From Scilla litardierei (Eukaryota; Streptophyta; Magnoliopsida; Asparagales; Asparagaceae): a DNA stretch of 64,000 bases. The stretch covers positions 33,938,418-34,002,417 of the forward strand of contig CM061132.1 of assembly GCA_030789695.1 (NCBI GenBank), read 5' to 3'. Made by a program: the position numbers and the translations under genes. Positions within the stretch are counted from its first letter, which is position 1. Each line of letters begins with the position of its first letter. The notes below the pieces were generated by a model. That model saw nothing but the letters and a program-made list of their open reading frames with translations. It did no database searches and was not told where the DNA came from. Positions 23,622-36,268 of the stretch are shown here, piece by piece.

Positions 23622-25978
23622 ATGGCCGCCACAAGATCAGCTACGACGAAATCTATGGAGGAGAGGTTGGATGCGGAGATCGTTGAGATGAAGAAAGAGG
23701 CAGCGGAGATCATCAAGAAAATTGACACGGCGACAGCGGCCACGGAGGCACTCAGATCTGATTTGAAGGGAGATCTGGAGCAAGTGAAGGAGATGCTCGT
23801 CAATTTCATGGCTCAAAACATCACCGCGCCTCAGATCTCGCGTTCGAAGGAAGGATCCTCCTCAGATCTGAATCACCAATCAGATCTGAGGGGAAAAGGG
23901 AAGGCAACAATGATTCCGGATCATGAAGGGGTGATCTTGGAAGGAGTAGATCCAGATCTGGACCTCGACGACGACGACTGGCAAGAGGACCTCTCCGAAA
24001 CCCTAGGGGAGAGCTCCGAGGAAGACCCACCCCCACATCGGCAGCGAAGGAAGCGAGCGGCGAACCCCCTGGGGGTTGCCGACAGCTGGCGACCCCCAGG
24101 GGGCTCGCCGGAGGTGAGCGAGCCCCCCATGGGGCCGCCTAGACTGGACGACCCCGCAGGGGGGTCGCAGGAGCAGGGCGACCCCGCCTGGGGGTCGCCG
24201 GAGGCGGGCGAGCCCCAGACGGCGTCGCCGAGGGCTGGCGACCCCCTGGCGGGGCCGCCGGAGGCGGGCGACCCCCAAGGGGGTTCGCCGGAGGCGGGCG
24301 ACCCCCAGGGGGCTGCCGATGGGTTGGGGACCTGCCAGGGCACGCGCGGGTCCCCGACAGGTCGCGCGGACTCCGAAGACCCCCCGCACATCGCAGGGGG
24401 GATTACGGGGCCCGGGAGAGACGCGCGCGGGGTGCGCGAGATCCGGAGTACTACGAGGACGATGATTGGGCCCCAGAAGGACGACGGAGAGATGAGGTGC
24501 ATGAACCGGAGTACGAGGACCACTTCCGCCACTATGAGGAGGGGTATGAGGAGGAGGATGAGCGGTTCAGGAGGGATGATAGCAGATGGGAGCCGGAGAG
24601 AGGCCGGTTTGCAGATCACCATCATCATCAGCGCGTGGATCGTTTTGACGGGAGGGATCCACGGGCGGATGACCGTATACGGAAGCTCCAGATGCCTGTC
24701 TTCGAGGGTAGTGATGCCACATGGTTGATCTACAAGGCGGAGAGATATTTTGAGATGGCCAGGCTGACGGAGGAGGAGAGGCTGAGGGCGGTTGCGCTCT
24801 GTTTGGAGGGAGAGGCCCTGAATTGGTGGAGATGGAAGGAGCAGCAGAGACCTCTGAGGACCTGGGAGGGGTTCAAGGAGGCACTATTACATCGATTCCG
24901 AGGCTCTCAGGCGGGGGGAGCTTATGAGCAGCTGCATGCCTTGAGGCAGATGGGGACTGTGCGAGACTACATTAAGCAGTATGAGGAGCTCACGAGTAGA
25001 GTGCGGGGGATGCCTGTAGAGTCACTAGAAGGGGTTTTTATGGATGGATTAAAGCCCACCATTAGGTCTGAGCTTCGCACTCTCAGACCGCGTGGACTGG
25101 AGGAGCAGATGGTATTAGCGCTGACGGTCGAGGATAGGTTGGCGGACGAGCGCCGCGCCAGGGGGGCGTTTGGAGGACAGTTTTCACGACCACAGGCTGC
25201 CACTAGGGGACAGTCAGGCGCTGCAGGAGGGACCCCGACAGGCGGAGGGAGACCTAGGGATGTGAGACCAGGAGGGCCATACAAGAGGATGACAGATGCG
25301 GAGATGCGAGAACGGAGAGCAAAGGGGTTATGCTTCAAGTGCGACGAGAAGTTTACCCCTGGGCACAGGTGCCGCAACCAAGCCTTGCAGGTATACGAGG
25401 TGTACGCTGATGACTTGGAGGAGGAGGAGGAGGCGGATGAAGTGGCAGGGACCGATGAGGTCGGCGAACCTCTACTACTGGAGGCGGCCGAAGTCTCGCT
25501 TAGCTCCATTGCGGGGCTTACACGGGTGCACACCATGAAGCTGGCGGGTAGGGTCCGAGACCTGGACGTGGTGATATTGATAGATAGTGGGGCCACCCAC
25601 AATTTCGTGTCCCCCAGGGTGATTGAGAGTCAGGGTATACCGATGACGGAGACGAAGGGCTTTGGAGTCATGCTCGGGACCGGTGTGGTCGAGCAGAGTA
25701 GGGGCATCTGTCGTGACTTGATGGTGTCCATACAGGGAGTGGTGATCACCGATGACTTTCTACCCTTGACCTTGGGCAACGTCGACCTGATTTTGGGGAT
25801 GCAGTGGCTGCAATCGCTGGGGGAGACGAAGTTCAACTGGCGGCTGTTGCGGATGGAGTTTCAGGTGGACGTCAGGAAGGTGGTACTTTTGGGTGATCCG
25901 AGTTTGTGTTGTTCGTCTGTGTCCTACAAGACTATGGCGAAGACACTCCAGGCTGAAGGAGGGGGGGTTCTTGATTGA
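23622..25978 (+). pseudogene. Element 1 gag-protease, frameshifted
   Basis: Start chosen at ATG 23622, ten bases after the PBS (MAATRSATTKSMEERLD). The N-terminus is a predicted coiled coil (about residues 10-65). A Gly/Pro/Glu-rich tract encoded by 30-bp repeats follows. The frame then shifts between about 24320 and 24430. In the second frame come the retrotransposon gag domain (about 24660-25130, with FEGSDATWLIYKAERYF and CLEGEALNWWRW) and a zinc-knuckle variant (CFKCDEKFTPGHRC, about 25331-25373). An acidic stretch and the aspartic protease motif LIDSGATHNF follow (about 25575-25610). A second shift lies in a G run near 25960. Confidence 0.88.
24108..24317 (+). repeat. 30-bp coding minisatellite in gag, about seven units
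   Basis: Units encode ten residues of the form PEAGDPQGGS (for example PEAGEPQTAS, PRAGDPLAGP). The DNA is very GC-rich (gacccccagggggctcgccg type). It lies between the coiled coil and the gag domain. Confidence 0.85.
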
Positions 25979-28836
25979 GCTACAGGGGTTGACGGTAGTA
26001 CCGCTGGAGGTGGAGCAGCTATTGCAGGGGTTTGAGGGGGTGTTCCAGCCACCTAGCGGTCTTCCACCGCCAAGGGACCATGAGCACACTATTGTGCTTA
26101 AGGAGGGGGTGTCGCCCATTAGCGTGTGCCCATACCGGTACCCCTAGGTGCAGAAAGACGAGATCGAGAAGCTGGTACATGAGATGCTGCAGGCAGGGGT
26201 CATCCGCCCTAGTGCTAGTCCTTTTTCTAGCCCAGTGCTTCTGGTTAAGAAAAAGGACGGCAGTTGGAGGTTTTGTGTCGATTACTGGGCTCTCAACAAG
26301 GAAACTGTCCCAGACAAGTTTCCCATCCCGGTGATTGACGAGCTGCTAGACGAGCTGCACGGAGCGGTGGTCTTCTCGAAGATCGATCTGAAGTCGGGGT
26401 ACCACCAGATTCGCATGAGACAGGAGGATGTGCAGAAGACCGCCTTCAGGACTCACGAAGGCCACTACGAGTTCCTCGTCATGCCTTTTGGGCTGACGAA
26501 CGCACCTGCTACCTTCCAGTCACTGATGAATAAGGTCTTCCGACCTTACTTACGGAGGTTCGTTCTGGTCTTTTTCGATGATATCCTGGTCTACAGTGCA
26601 TCATTACAGGATCATCTGGGCCATTTGGAGATAGTTCTGCGAGAGTTGGAGGATCATCAGCTACATGCCAACCGAAAGAAGTGCCTCTTCGGACAGGCGC
26701 AGGTGGAGTATCTGGGGCACATCGTGTCGGCGGACGGGGTGGCGGCCGATCGATCGAAGATTTCAGCCATGTTGGATTGGCCGCAGCCAAGGACATTACG
26801 GGCCCTGCGGGGGTTTCTGGGTCTCACAGGGTATTATCGACGTTTCGTGAAGGGGTACGGCACCTTGGCGTGGCCCCCTTACGGAACAGTTGAAGAAGGA
26901 TAGCTTTTGCTAGGGAGAAGAGACGACGAGGGCATTCCAGGCTCTCAAGGAGGCGATGACGACAGTACCAGTGCTAGCACTCCCAGATTTTGAGAAGAAG
27001 TTTGTGGTGGAGTCAGACGCTTCGGGCTTTGGGTTAGGGGCCGTACTGATGCAGGAGCAGCGGCCAATCGCTTGCTTCAGCCAGGTTTTATCTTCCAGGG
27101 CCAGGCTGAAGTCTGTCTATGAGCGAGAGTTGATGGCGATCATGCTGTCAATTCAGGAGTGGAGACCCTACTTACTTGACAGGGAGTTTGTGGTACGGAC
27201 AGACCAGCGGAGTCTGAAGTACCTCCTGGAGCAGCGTATGGTGGAAGAGGAGCACCAGAGGTGGTTGTCCAAGTTGAGCGGGTACAAGTTCGAGATTCAT
27301 TACAAACCCGGCTCGGACAACAAGGCGGCAGATGCGCTTTCTCGACGAGATGAAGGGGGTACAGGTGGTGGCTCTTTCTATTCCACTGATGTTGCGGAGC
27401 GACACCCTGCTAGCGGAGATTGAGGCCGATGAGGAGCTGCGGCGGATCCGGGAGGCAATCGCTGGGGGATCTACAGACTTTCCGGGTTACACCTTAGAGG
27501 AGCGACTACTACTGTACCGGAGGAGGCTGGTGATTCCCCGGACTTCTAGTCACATTCCTACTCTCTTTCATGAGTTCCACAGCAGCGCCGTGGGGGCCAC
27601 TCAGGAGGATACCGGACTTATCAGATGATGGCTCGGGAGCTCTACTGGCCAGGTATGAGGAAGGATATTGCGAGGCTGGTTTCGGAGTGTGATATATGTC
27701 AGCGCCACAAATATCAGGCGACATCCCCAGCAGGTCTTCTACAGCCCTTGGAGTTACCGGAGAGGATATGTGAGGACATCTCGATGGATTTCGTGGAGGG
27801 GTTGCCACGATCGGAGGGCTTTACTACGATATTTGTTGTGGTTGACCGCCTCAGCAAATCCGGCCATTTCATCCAACTACGCCATCCATTTACTGCAGCG
27901 TCTGTGGCAGTTGCTTTTTTGAAGGAGATGGTCAGGCTGCATGGGTACCCTCGCTCGATTGTGTCGGACCGGGATAAGGTGTTTTTGAGCACTTTTTGGA
28001 AGGAGATGTTCAGACTACAGGGGACAGCGCTGTGACGGAGCACGGCTTACCACCCACAAACGGACGGCCAGACGGAGGTGCTTAACCGCAGTGTGGAGAC
28101 ATACCTCCGGTGTTTTGCGTCAGAGACACCTAGGAAGTGGGCCGAATGGTTGATGTGGGCTGAGTACTGGTACAACACCTCGTACCACTCAGCTGCGAGG
28201 ATGACACCGTTCCAGATTGTGTATGGCCGAGATCCGCCCCACCTAGTGCATTACAGCAGGGGATCTACCCCGGTGTCAGGATTAGAGCAGCAGTTGGAGG
28301 ATCGTGACCGGGTGTTAGAGGAATTGAAGCGCCATCTACTGCGAGCTCAGCAAATCATGAAGAAGAAGGCAGATGCACATCGCAGGGAGGTGGAGTTCGC
28401 CGTTGGAGAGCGTGTCTATCTGAAGCTTCGACCCTACAGACAGCGTTTTATGGCCCACAGGCGCAATGAGAAGCTGGCAGCGAGGTATTATGGGCCTTAC
28501 GAGGTTGAGGCCCGGATCGGCAAGGTGGCGTATCGGCTGAAGCTACCTCCTACTACCAGGATCCATCCAGTTTTTCACGTCTCACAGCTACACCGAGCTA
28601 TTGGAGATCACGTGGCGTCGTCTGCATTGCCCCCAACTCTCACGGTCGACATGGAGGTACTTTTGGCACCCGAGGAGGTTACATGCATTCGTACAGGAGC
28701 ATCAGAAGCACGGGAAGTTCTGATTCGTTGGTCGGGATTGCCGGAGTTTGAGGCAACGTGGGAGCTTTATGATCATATCTTGCAGCAGTATCCTGATTTC
28801 CACCTTGAGGACAAGGTGAAACTCCTGGGGGGAGTA
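25893..28836 (+). pseudogene. Element 1 pol: RT, RNase H, integrase, chromodomain; broken
   Basis: Domains in order: RT with [19 protein letters not shown] and catalytic [13 protein letters not shown] (about 26559-26597); RNase H with [14 protein letters not shown] (about 27007) and ADALSRR; integrase zinc region ending CDICQRHK (about 27689), then catalytic-core segments [16 protein letters not shown] and TDGQTEVLNRS; a C-terminal region with VLIRWSGLPEFEATWE, a chromodomain-type fold (28620-28836). Breaks: TAG at 26145-26147, TAG at 26911-26913, TGA at 28033-28035, and frameshifts near 26872, 27359 and 27600. Several shifts sit in homopolymer runs. Confidence 0.9.
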
Positions 28837-28837
28837 G
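28826..28837 (+). other. Element 1 polypurine tract
   Basis: The purine-rich ggggggagtag lies directly before the 3' LTR and would prime second-strand synthesis. Elements 2 and 3 carry very similar tracts, evidence that the three are relatives. Confidence 0.85.
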
Positions 28838-29198
28838 TGATACGCTTATCACCTACGAAAGGAGGCGCACGAAGACTAAGGAGTGATTGCTGGACACACC
28901 GATGATTTGGGGATAGAATGTCTTTATGCACTATTAGTTGTTTTGTGTTGCTGTACGCACCACGTCTTTTCATTATATAAGAGAGGGCGTGGGCTAGGGT
29001 TAGGGCATCGAAATTGTAGCCGTCATTTGACAATTCCTAGAGTTCTCCGAGGAGATCTAGAAGAGAGTTTAGGCTTTTCCCTTAGCAAAAGCTATGAGAG
29101 GGGCCAACTCTCCCAAAATTGGCTAGTTATCTTGTAACCCTATTCCCCAATCAAATAAAAATCCCCAAATCTCTTCTACAAAACCCTAGTCCGCATCA
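28838..29198 (+). repeat. Element 1 3' LTR
   Basis: Same length as the 5' LTR, with about nine substitutions, mostly transitions. It follows the polypurine tract immediately. Confidence 0.93.
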
Positions 29199-29203
29199 GT
29201 ATC

Positions 29204-31168
29204 ACACATTTTAATTTAGCATATTTTGTTTCAACATGATTTTCATGTAAGTATATCGATATTAACATCAAAATTTTGCTATATATTTCCAACATCAGCG
29301 CATAGAGTAACAAATTAGACATATGTAGGGTCATTATAATATCCAGCAATTAAAGAACGAATCAAGACTCAAATGATATGGAAATGGGCCAGATTTAATA
29401 AGGTCAGAACTCGCAATTCACGGAACAGGGCAAAAGACCATAAACAATGGATCAGAAAGGGGCATGACCTAATTAAAACGGCGACCAGTCAAGGTAGAGC
29501 CCAGCGGCTACAAGGTAAGACCCATGCGGCACAGGACAGATGCATATCCAAGTGGAATAAGATAGGGCTAGAACTCTAGTACAAGATATAACCCGTAACA
29601 ACAAAACATGACAATCTTGAGGCATGGGACAGTCTAGCTACGACAAAGCAATAATGACAAAGTCGCACCAGCACATAATAGGACAAAGCACACAAAGCAT
29701 AACATGACAGAGCCCTAACGACAGTAGCATAGAGCCAAAACAGGGCATAGGCAAGGCCCAAGCAAGCAGCAGCAAGCGGGACAGAGTCACAGTACACAAC
29801 GTCAAAGTAGCAAATTCTCATCAACAGTGGCAAGAGGCAGATCCTCGATCAACAACGGTAAAGGGATGTAGTCCCCAAAATTATGGTAAAGGGGCAAAGC
29901 CCCAAGAATCCATGATAAGAGGTAGAGCCTTGGTCAGCCGCGGCAATGTGACAGAGTCCTATAATGGTGGCAAAGGGGGCAAAGCCCCAACAATCCACGG
30001 CAAGTGGTAGAGCCCCAAAATCACATCAGGGGGTGAAGCCTCAACATTGAACATAACCCCAACTAGAAAATTCTTCATAATTAAACCAACATCCAAACAT
30101 GTATAAAAGAGAGTGTTCGAGTTTATTGAGGCCATAAAAAACCTTTTGAAACCTACTTGTCACTGGTAATCAAGAGAAAACCGTCGATCGTCGTCGGAAA
30201 TGGACTTGCTGCCTCGTTGATACCCACAGTTGCGGCGGTCATCACTAATGCTTAGAGAGAGGATGACATTGAAAGTAAGGAGGGTGGATGAGCACATGGG
30301 AGAGAGATCAGATGCACCATTCTCGGTTAGGGTTAGAGCTGAGGACTAATAGGAAGTAATGTGGGAAGATGAGAAGAGAACCGTGAAGAAGGGGTCGTGG
30401 AAAAGAGTGGTACTGTCGGTTATGCCTTACGTGCTCATGCCACGAGAATCACACAATGGGCAAAGAGTGGCCGCTGCTTGCTCGGTGAAGATGAACCAAA
30501 GTAAAAGAAAAGAGAGAAGAAAAGAGAGAGAATGCGAGGGGAGAGTGAGAGAGTGCTCTGCGGGTTCGGGCATGAGTAAAAGGGTTGTGGATTAACAGGT
30601 GTAAGAGTAAAACAACTAAAAATAAATACGTAAAAAGTTGAGAAAAATCCCTAAGAATTACAAAAAATATAATTAACATTTGGAAACAATTTCAGGCCAT
30701 TTCAGTTTAGGACCCATCTCAGTTTCCTTTTTCTCAAGGACCTAACAAAATAGGACAATTTCATATTGTTCTGCTGATTTGAGTTACTTTCAGATCTAAG
30801 ATTTCCATACATTATTTTCAACATGAAATGGCTTTTTCTCTAAGCATATTTGGATTGAATACAATAAATTTTTCGAACACATATGGGAAGGTTAACTACC
30901 AAGGAAACAACTGATATAAATACTGGCATGGTAAATGTGAGAAAACCAATGAAGCCCCCTCGGTACATCTTCAGTAATAGCTATTACGGGCATGAATAAT
31001 TCTTTACATGTGAATTTCTTCTCTCTTGTTTGATTGTATGTTATTCATTTCTCTAGCAGGGTCTAACAACATATGTCTAAAAGTATAGTAAATCTACAAA
31101 AAATAAATATAAATTGCAGTGGGATATGCCACTATCACATTTTAAATTGAATATGTTGTGTGTTGTAG
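29204..31168. other. Intronic repeat-like stretch, possible LTR/LARD piece
   Basis: A possible repeat spans 29324 (tgtagggtcattataatatc) to about 30706 (aatttcaggccatttcag). Its tail resembles those at 2553 and 21414. Bases 29830-30050 contain several copies of ggcaaagccccaa-like phrases. No coding domain was found. Confidence 0.4.
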
Positions 31169-31543
31169 TTTGCCTATGATGGATCCACTCTTTACGCTCA
31201 CTCAGAATTGAATCTGTGCTAATGCACGCTCCAAAGACACCTGAAGGATTTCACACCTGTTCAAATGCTCTTTAAGTATCAAAAAAATTACTGGGTTAGT
31301 TTTTGATGATAATTGAAGTTTTATACTTGAAGATATTATTACTAAATTATATTTCTCATAGGGAAACCCAGTACTTACCTGATACCTGGACACGCAGGTT
31401 GCATACATGTCCTTAATCATACCCAAACTCCTGCTAAGTTAGATGTGGAGATAACTGATTGGACAAACCCAATGAAACCAGAATTATTGGGTGATCATTT
31501 TTGCCTAGTGAAAGAGGAGTTGTCCACATGTTTCATTAATTGA
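31169..31543 (+). pseudogene. Unrecognised exon-like coding remnant
   Basis: After ttgttgtag the frame reads FAYDGSTLYAHSELNLC then a stop. Shifting one base gives RIESVLMHAPKTPEGFHTC followed by a stop. After an atag acceptor-like site a 59-codon open frame (31364-31543) reads KPSTYLIPGHAGCIHVLNHT and later VEITDWTNPMKPELLGDHF. The composition looks like genuine globular protein, split by a short intron-like gap and damaged by a shift. I do not recognise the family. It may be a transduplicated or decayed host gene piece in the TIC236 intron. Confidence 0.4.
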
Positions 31544-34500
31544 TATGCAATTAAATTATGTACGTAAGATGAATAAAGGTATAACCAATCTTTATGCAGT
31601 AAAATTTCCTTGGGGTTTTTAAATATATACACTTCGACCCGAAATTTTTGGGATGAAGGCTATGACGACGGCGAGTACTACTGAACCTTCCATATTTGGA
31701 AATTTGTTTTCCAAATCTTTCATGTTGGTTATAGATATGTACCCTTATTTGTAACCTTTCAGAATACAAAAGCAATGCGCCTTCCTCTTGTGTTAACTTG
31801 CCTATTTTGTCCTTTAAATAACTTGCATAACCTTGCGTGGGTGAGACTCCCAAAATCATCTCTCCTTCCTTTCTCGCTTCTTCATTATCTCAAATCAACA
31901 TCTCACTTGAGAAAATGCCATTTATAAACTTTTAAAAAACAAAATTTTTGTTCTTCTTTCCCATTATGCTTGTCTCTTGTTTATGTGATGGGAATTCAAC
32001 TTGGATTCATATCAGCATTTTAGTTTTTGAGTTGATTTAGTCTTTGTGATATTTGAGTCCTTTTATATTTTGCTATTTGAGTCCGTCTAAGTTTATTTTT
32101 AGTCTTTTAGTGTTTCCTGTTTGAAGAAGATTATTTTATGTTATGTTATTTATTTAGATTTTTGAACACTATTATGAGTTTGGGTATGAGTTTAGATGTG
32201 TGTGTTTTCTTATCATAGAATGAGTTACAAAATTCTTAATCAATTTTTGAGATCTGATGAGGGATTGAATAAAACTTTAAACTTTGTAAATCATATTTGC
32301 AACTTTAAAATCTTTTACATGAGAGGTGTGCAAGTGGGTAAGATATCATCTGGGTAAAAATCTTTGCATGTAAGGAGTTGAAGTTGGCGATCATTTGATT
32401 TTCATGATAAAAAGGCCTAAAAATCTGATTATCCTTTATCGTTACAAATTTTATAATTATGGTTTTCTAATTTCTTTCATCCATCTTTCATGTTCTTTCA
32501 TTTTGCATCAAATTTGATATCAGAATTAAAATTCCTACATTTCCTTCATCTTTCCATCTTCTTCTTTTTCTACACCTTTAGTTATAATTTGAAGTTTTAG
32601 ATTTTAACAAAATACTTTTTCTATTTCAGTTTACAACATAGCAAAAGAAATCAGAAATTTATTACCAATTGCTATTTATCTTCTCTTCCTAAACATTAGC
32701 TGCATCTACAAAACAAACCCACAACCTAATTAAAATCTCTTCCAATCAACAAAACCCCAAAACCCTCAGGCTAGTATTGAAAATCAATATTCTAATCATA
32801 TTCTTCATTTTCGTCATCTTCCTCTTCATCAGAACCAATCAAAATGTCTTTGGAAAAATCACCAAACCTGTCAAATCAAACCGAAAGTTCAAAAAATATT
32901 AAGCCAAACCACCATCCGTTCTAATTTCAGATACAGCAGCAGCCCTAATTTCAGATCCAACAGCACCTGCACAATTGGTACAGTTACCACATCAGATTTC
33001 CACACTGCCATCATTATCATCTTTCCCCTGGCATTTTCACGACCTTCATCTTTCAAATCAGTCCCAAAGCATCGTCAACAGCACCACCCAGTCATCATCA
33101 TCTTTGCTTTTAATTTTCAGTGCCATCATCTCTTCGACAGCCAAGTTTGTAACTCCCACTCATCATCATTGATGTGCAGGAGCACCTTCGAAGCCTTTGA
33201 GATCTGACCCCTCTTCATCGTTGATGCAGTTGATTGAGCATCCTCTTTGATCAAAGCAAAGCCCAATCCCCGAGCTTTGAAAAGATCAGCCTCAGCCCGA
33301 TTTGGTTTAAGATTAAGCCAGAGTCCCATATCAAAGTCGGCATCAGATTTGGAATTTAAAATTGAGTTATTAAGTTAGGCCCCAAATCTGAATTGTTTAC
33401 ATCGAAACCCCATTCAAATAGAGGTCATAATAGACCCAATCCACTTAAGATCTGACTCGATAATCTATTTTATTGATTTTGAAGGTTATTTTACTACTTT
33501 TAAACCCGATCTTCGGACTGTCTGCACCACTTGCGAGTCAAATTGGACAAATACTTTTCTTGAAATAATTTGAGGTATTTTGAGTAAATTTTGTAGCATA
33601 CTTTTATGATTCTTCATGCAAATCGAACTTTCATTATCATATAGAAAGTATATTTGAAAGTGATACATTCATCTGAATCCTATATTTCTGGATATATGTT
33701 GATTGGTGTGACTATGAAGATTAGGAATATCATTTAAAGCATCTTTATTTTCATCACAACTTGACAAATGCGTATTATTTCTTTACTAAGTACAAAGTTA
33801 GGTGGAGATGTTTGAGAGTGGTGGCTTGAAAATTGCCAAGCTTACCGAAGTTGGTCAATTATGGAGATCAAAATGCGACATCAGTGCCTCTCTAGACCTC
33901 CATTTAGGCATCGCTCAATTAGACTTCTAAAAAACTCAGTAATAGTTTTGATATTTCTCGGCTTCATTTAATTTTTATATGAGATAACAACCAGAACAGA
34001 ATGCAGATCATATTTCTAACATGAAGTTATAAATGCTGAACCAATGCCAAGATCAGAGGCCGAGTTTGAGTCTTAGCCTGAGCCTGAAATAGCATATGTG
34101 CTTGTGTTCGTGCATAACATATGATGAAGTTTGAGCCCGAGTTCGAGTCTAAGTCTGAGCCTTGCTCAAGTTTAAGCGTGTGACTGAGCTTGAGTTACAA
34201 CCCGAACCATATATCGATCCTATAACTTAGTTTGGAGGCATTACTTGAGATAGTTGAGCACATCGATTTCATTATCACGATCATCCATACCCTACCAACT
34301 AACTAGATTTACTTCTATATTTCGTGGTTTTGATATTGATACATTCTTCTGAAAAGGCTCGTCTACAAGTTTTTATTTTGTGTCATTTTCAAGTTTAAGG
34401 ATGAGTGTTTTCCAACTATAAGAGATTGTTGACTTTTGTCAGACTGCACATGCCACCATTCATCAAGTGATGAAATTTTCAAAACCGAAGGGAATTGATG

Positions 34501-34830
34501 TGATTCCAACTTTAATTGATATTAGTATTTTAGTGTTTTATTTATGGTATTTGAATCCTTTTATATTTTGTTATTTGGATCTTTCTGAGTTTCTTTTTAG
34601 AGTCCTTTGGAGTTTACTGATTGAAGGAAGATTATTTTATTTTATTTTGTTTATTTTGGTGTTTGAATCTTATTTGGAATCCAAGTATGAGTTTAGATAT
34701 AAGTTTGGTTCTTCTCATATAAATATAAATATGAGTTTTGTAATCAAAATTTTAAATATGTATGAGTGAATGAATAAAAATTGAAAATTTGTAAATTAAT
34801 AAAAATTGAAGCGTTGTAAACTATAATTAC
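31544..34830. other. AT-rich intronic stretch, nothing recognised
   Basis: No gene or bounded transposon was seen. Bases 31980-32480 and 34380-34830 share phrases such as ttatattttgctatttgagtc and ttatttatttagatt, so they may be two diverged copies of an old repeat. Confidence 0.4.
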
Positions 34831-34837
34831 CAATGTT

Positions 34838-35356
34838 TGAGAATTCGGTTTTGGTTTTGGTCATTGAAAAAATATTAGGTTTCGAACAATTTTGTCAATT
34901 TCGTAGGTTTCATTTTGAGTTTGGTTTTGGATTTATATTTATTTATATGTATATATTTCTATAATAATGCATTTACTAATTTTTATCATATATTTTTTAA
35001 GAATTTCAAATAAAATTTTAGAATATATATATATTGAAATTTTAATAAATAATTTTTAAGTATATGGTTAAAATAGCTTCATGTATTTAAACTCAAACAT
35101 ATATTATTGGAAAGAGTGGAGTTTCACTCGAAACCACTTAATTTTGGTTGAAACCGGCCGAAAACTCTGTCGAAACCGGCCGAAACCTCGGTCGAAACCA
35201 ACTGAAAAGCCAAAACCCACTTAGTTTCGACCAAAATTGATCGGAACCGAGCAAAACTGATCGAAACCGAGTTCCAAAAGTAGTTTCGTTTCGTCCCACT
35301 TTGAAACTGAAACAGCCGAAACCAAGCGGTTTCGGTCAAACCCTCTTTCCTAGGTA
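34838..35356. repeat. TTTCGG-rich interspersed repeat
   Basis: The right part is dense in gaaaccggccgaaa-type palindromes and aligns by eye with 8478-8650 (shared agtagtttcgtttcg, gaaactgaaac, gaaaccaagcggtttc). Its ends and target duplication are unclear. It resembles, but is not the same as, the hAT MITE pair. Confidence 0.45.
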
Positions 35357-35512
35357 TTTACAACTTTAAAGATATTTTGCATTAGAGGTGCAGGAGTGAG
35401 TGAGAAATCGTTTGGGTGAGAAGTTTGAAGAAATCTTCGCGTTCGAGACATTGAAGACTGTGATCATTTGATTTTCATGGTGAGAGGCTTAAAACTTTGT
35501 AACATTTAACGT

Positions 35513-36260
35513 CAGTGTTATCAAATGGCGGCGCCATGGGCGCTATGGCGGAATGGCCTGGCGGTTTTTGGGCTCATCGCTATTCGCCATCCGCTTTTCA
35601 GCATGATATGGCCCCGTCCGCTATTTCCGCCATGGCACCCGCTATTTCCGCCATAACGCCCGCCATGTGGTGGTTTATGGCGCACATGGCGGACGTTCAA
35701 TTATTTTTTTTGATTATTTATGTTGTTTTTATTTATTTTTACAGTTTTTTAGTTTTTATACACACACATACAGATACACACAGATACACACACGCACACA
35801 TGCACACACAGAGAGAGAACGTACACATACATACATACAGATACATACATACACATGCACACACGCACGCACGCACACACGCACGCACAGAGAGAGAGAA
35901 CGTACACATACATACAGATACATACAGATACATACAGACACATGCACACACATATACACAATCACACAATCACACACACACATAATTACATATACACACA
36001 CGTGTGCACACACACACAAAATCACACACACAGCCACAATCACACACACATACACACCCACATATATACACACATACACAGTTACACACACTCACATATT
36101 CATACATACACACACACACAGAGAGAGAGAGAACACACACATACACACATAGGCCGTCCGCCATTGGCCGTCCGCCATAGGCCGCTATTTCATCCGCTAT
36201 ATGTTTATGGCGGATTTTTGGCTCACCGCCTTAGGCCGCCATTCGCCATTGATAACACTG
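35513..36260 (+). mobile_element. Non-autonomous hAT element, 748 bp, with CA-repeat core
   Basis: Left end cagtgttatcaaatggcgg; right end reverse-complements to cagtgttatcaatggcga. Flanked by the 8-bp duplication tttaacgt (35505-35512 and 36261-36268). CAGTG termini plus an 8-bp duplication indicate hAT. Subterminal regions are dense in ggcgg/ccgcc motifs, typical of transposase-binding clusters. The centre (about 35758-36150) is a CA-rich microsatellite. There is no transposase. Confidence 0.9.
35758..36150. repeat. CA-rich microsatellite inside the hAT element
   Basis: Interrupted cacaca, catacata, cagata and gagagaga tracts. Open frames across it (His/Thr or Val/Cys-rich on either strand) are microsatellite artefacts. 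Confidence 0.95.
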
Positions 36261-36268
36261 TTTAACGT

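Larger units (their letters stand above)
23237..29198 (+). mobile_element. Full-length Ty3/gypsy chromovirus, element 1 (5.96 kb)
   Basis: Two 361-bp LTRs (TG...CA), PBS tggtatcagagc, purine tract ggggggagtag, gag, protease, RT, RNase H, integrase and a C-terminal chromodomain-like region occur in that order. The duplication gtatc flanks it at 23232-23236 and 29199-29203. About nine LTR differences counted by eye give roughly 97.5% identity, a fairly recent insertion. The coding region has several frameshifts and three premature stops, so this copy is not autonomous as assembled. It lies in sense orientation inside the 20.8-kb TIC236 intron. Confidence 0.93.

Noticed and set aside
24003..24628. 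Minus-strand frames of 128 and 235 codons
   Set aside because: Antisense of the gag minisatellite; high GC removes stops.
35515..36265. His/Thr-rich and Cys/Val-rich open frames
   Set aside because: Translation of a CA microsatellite inside a hAT element.
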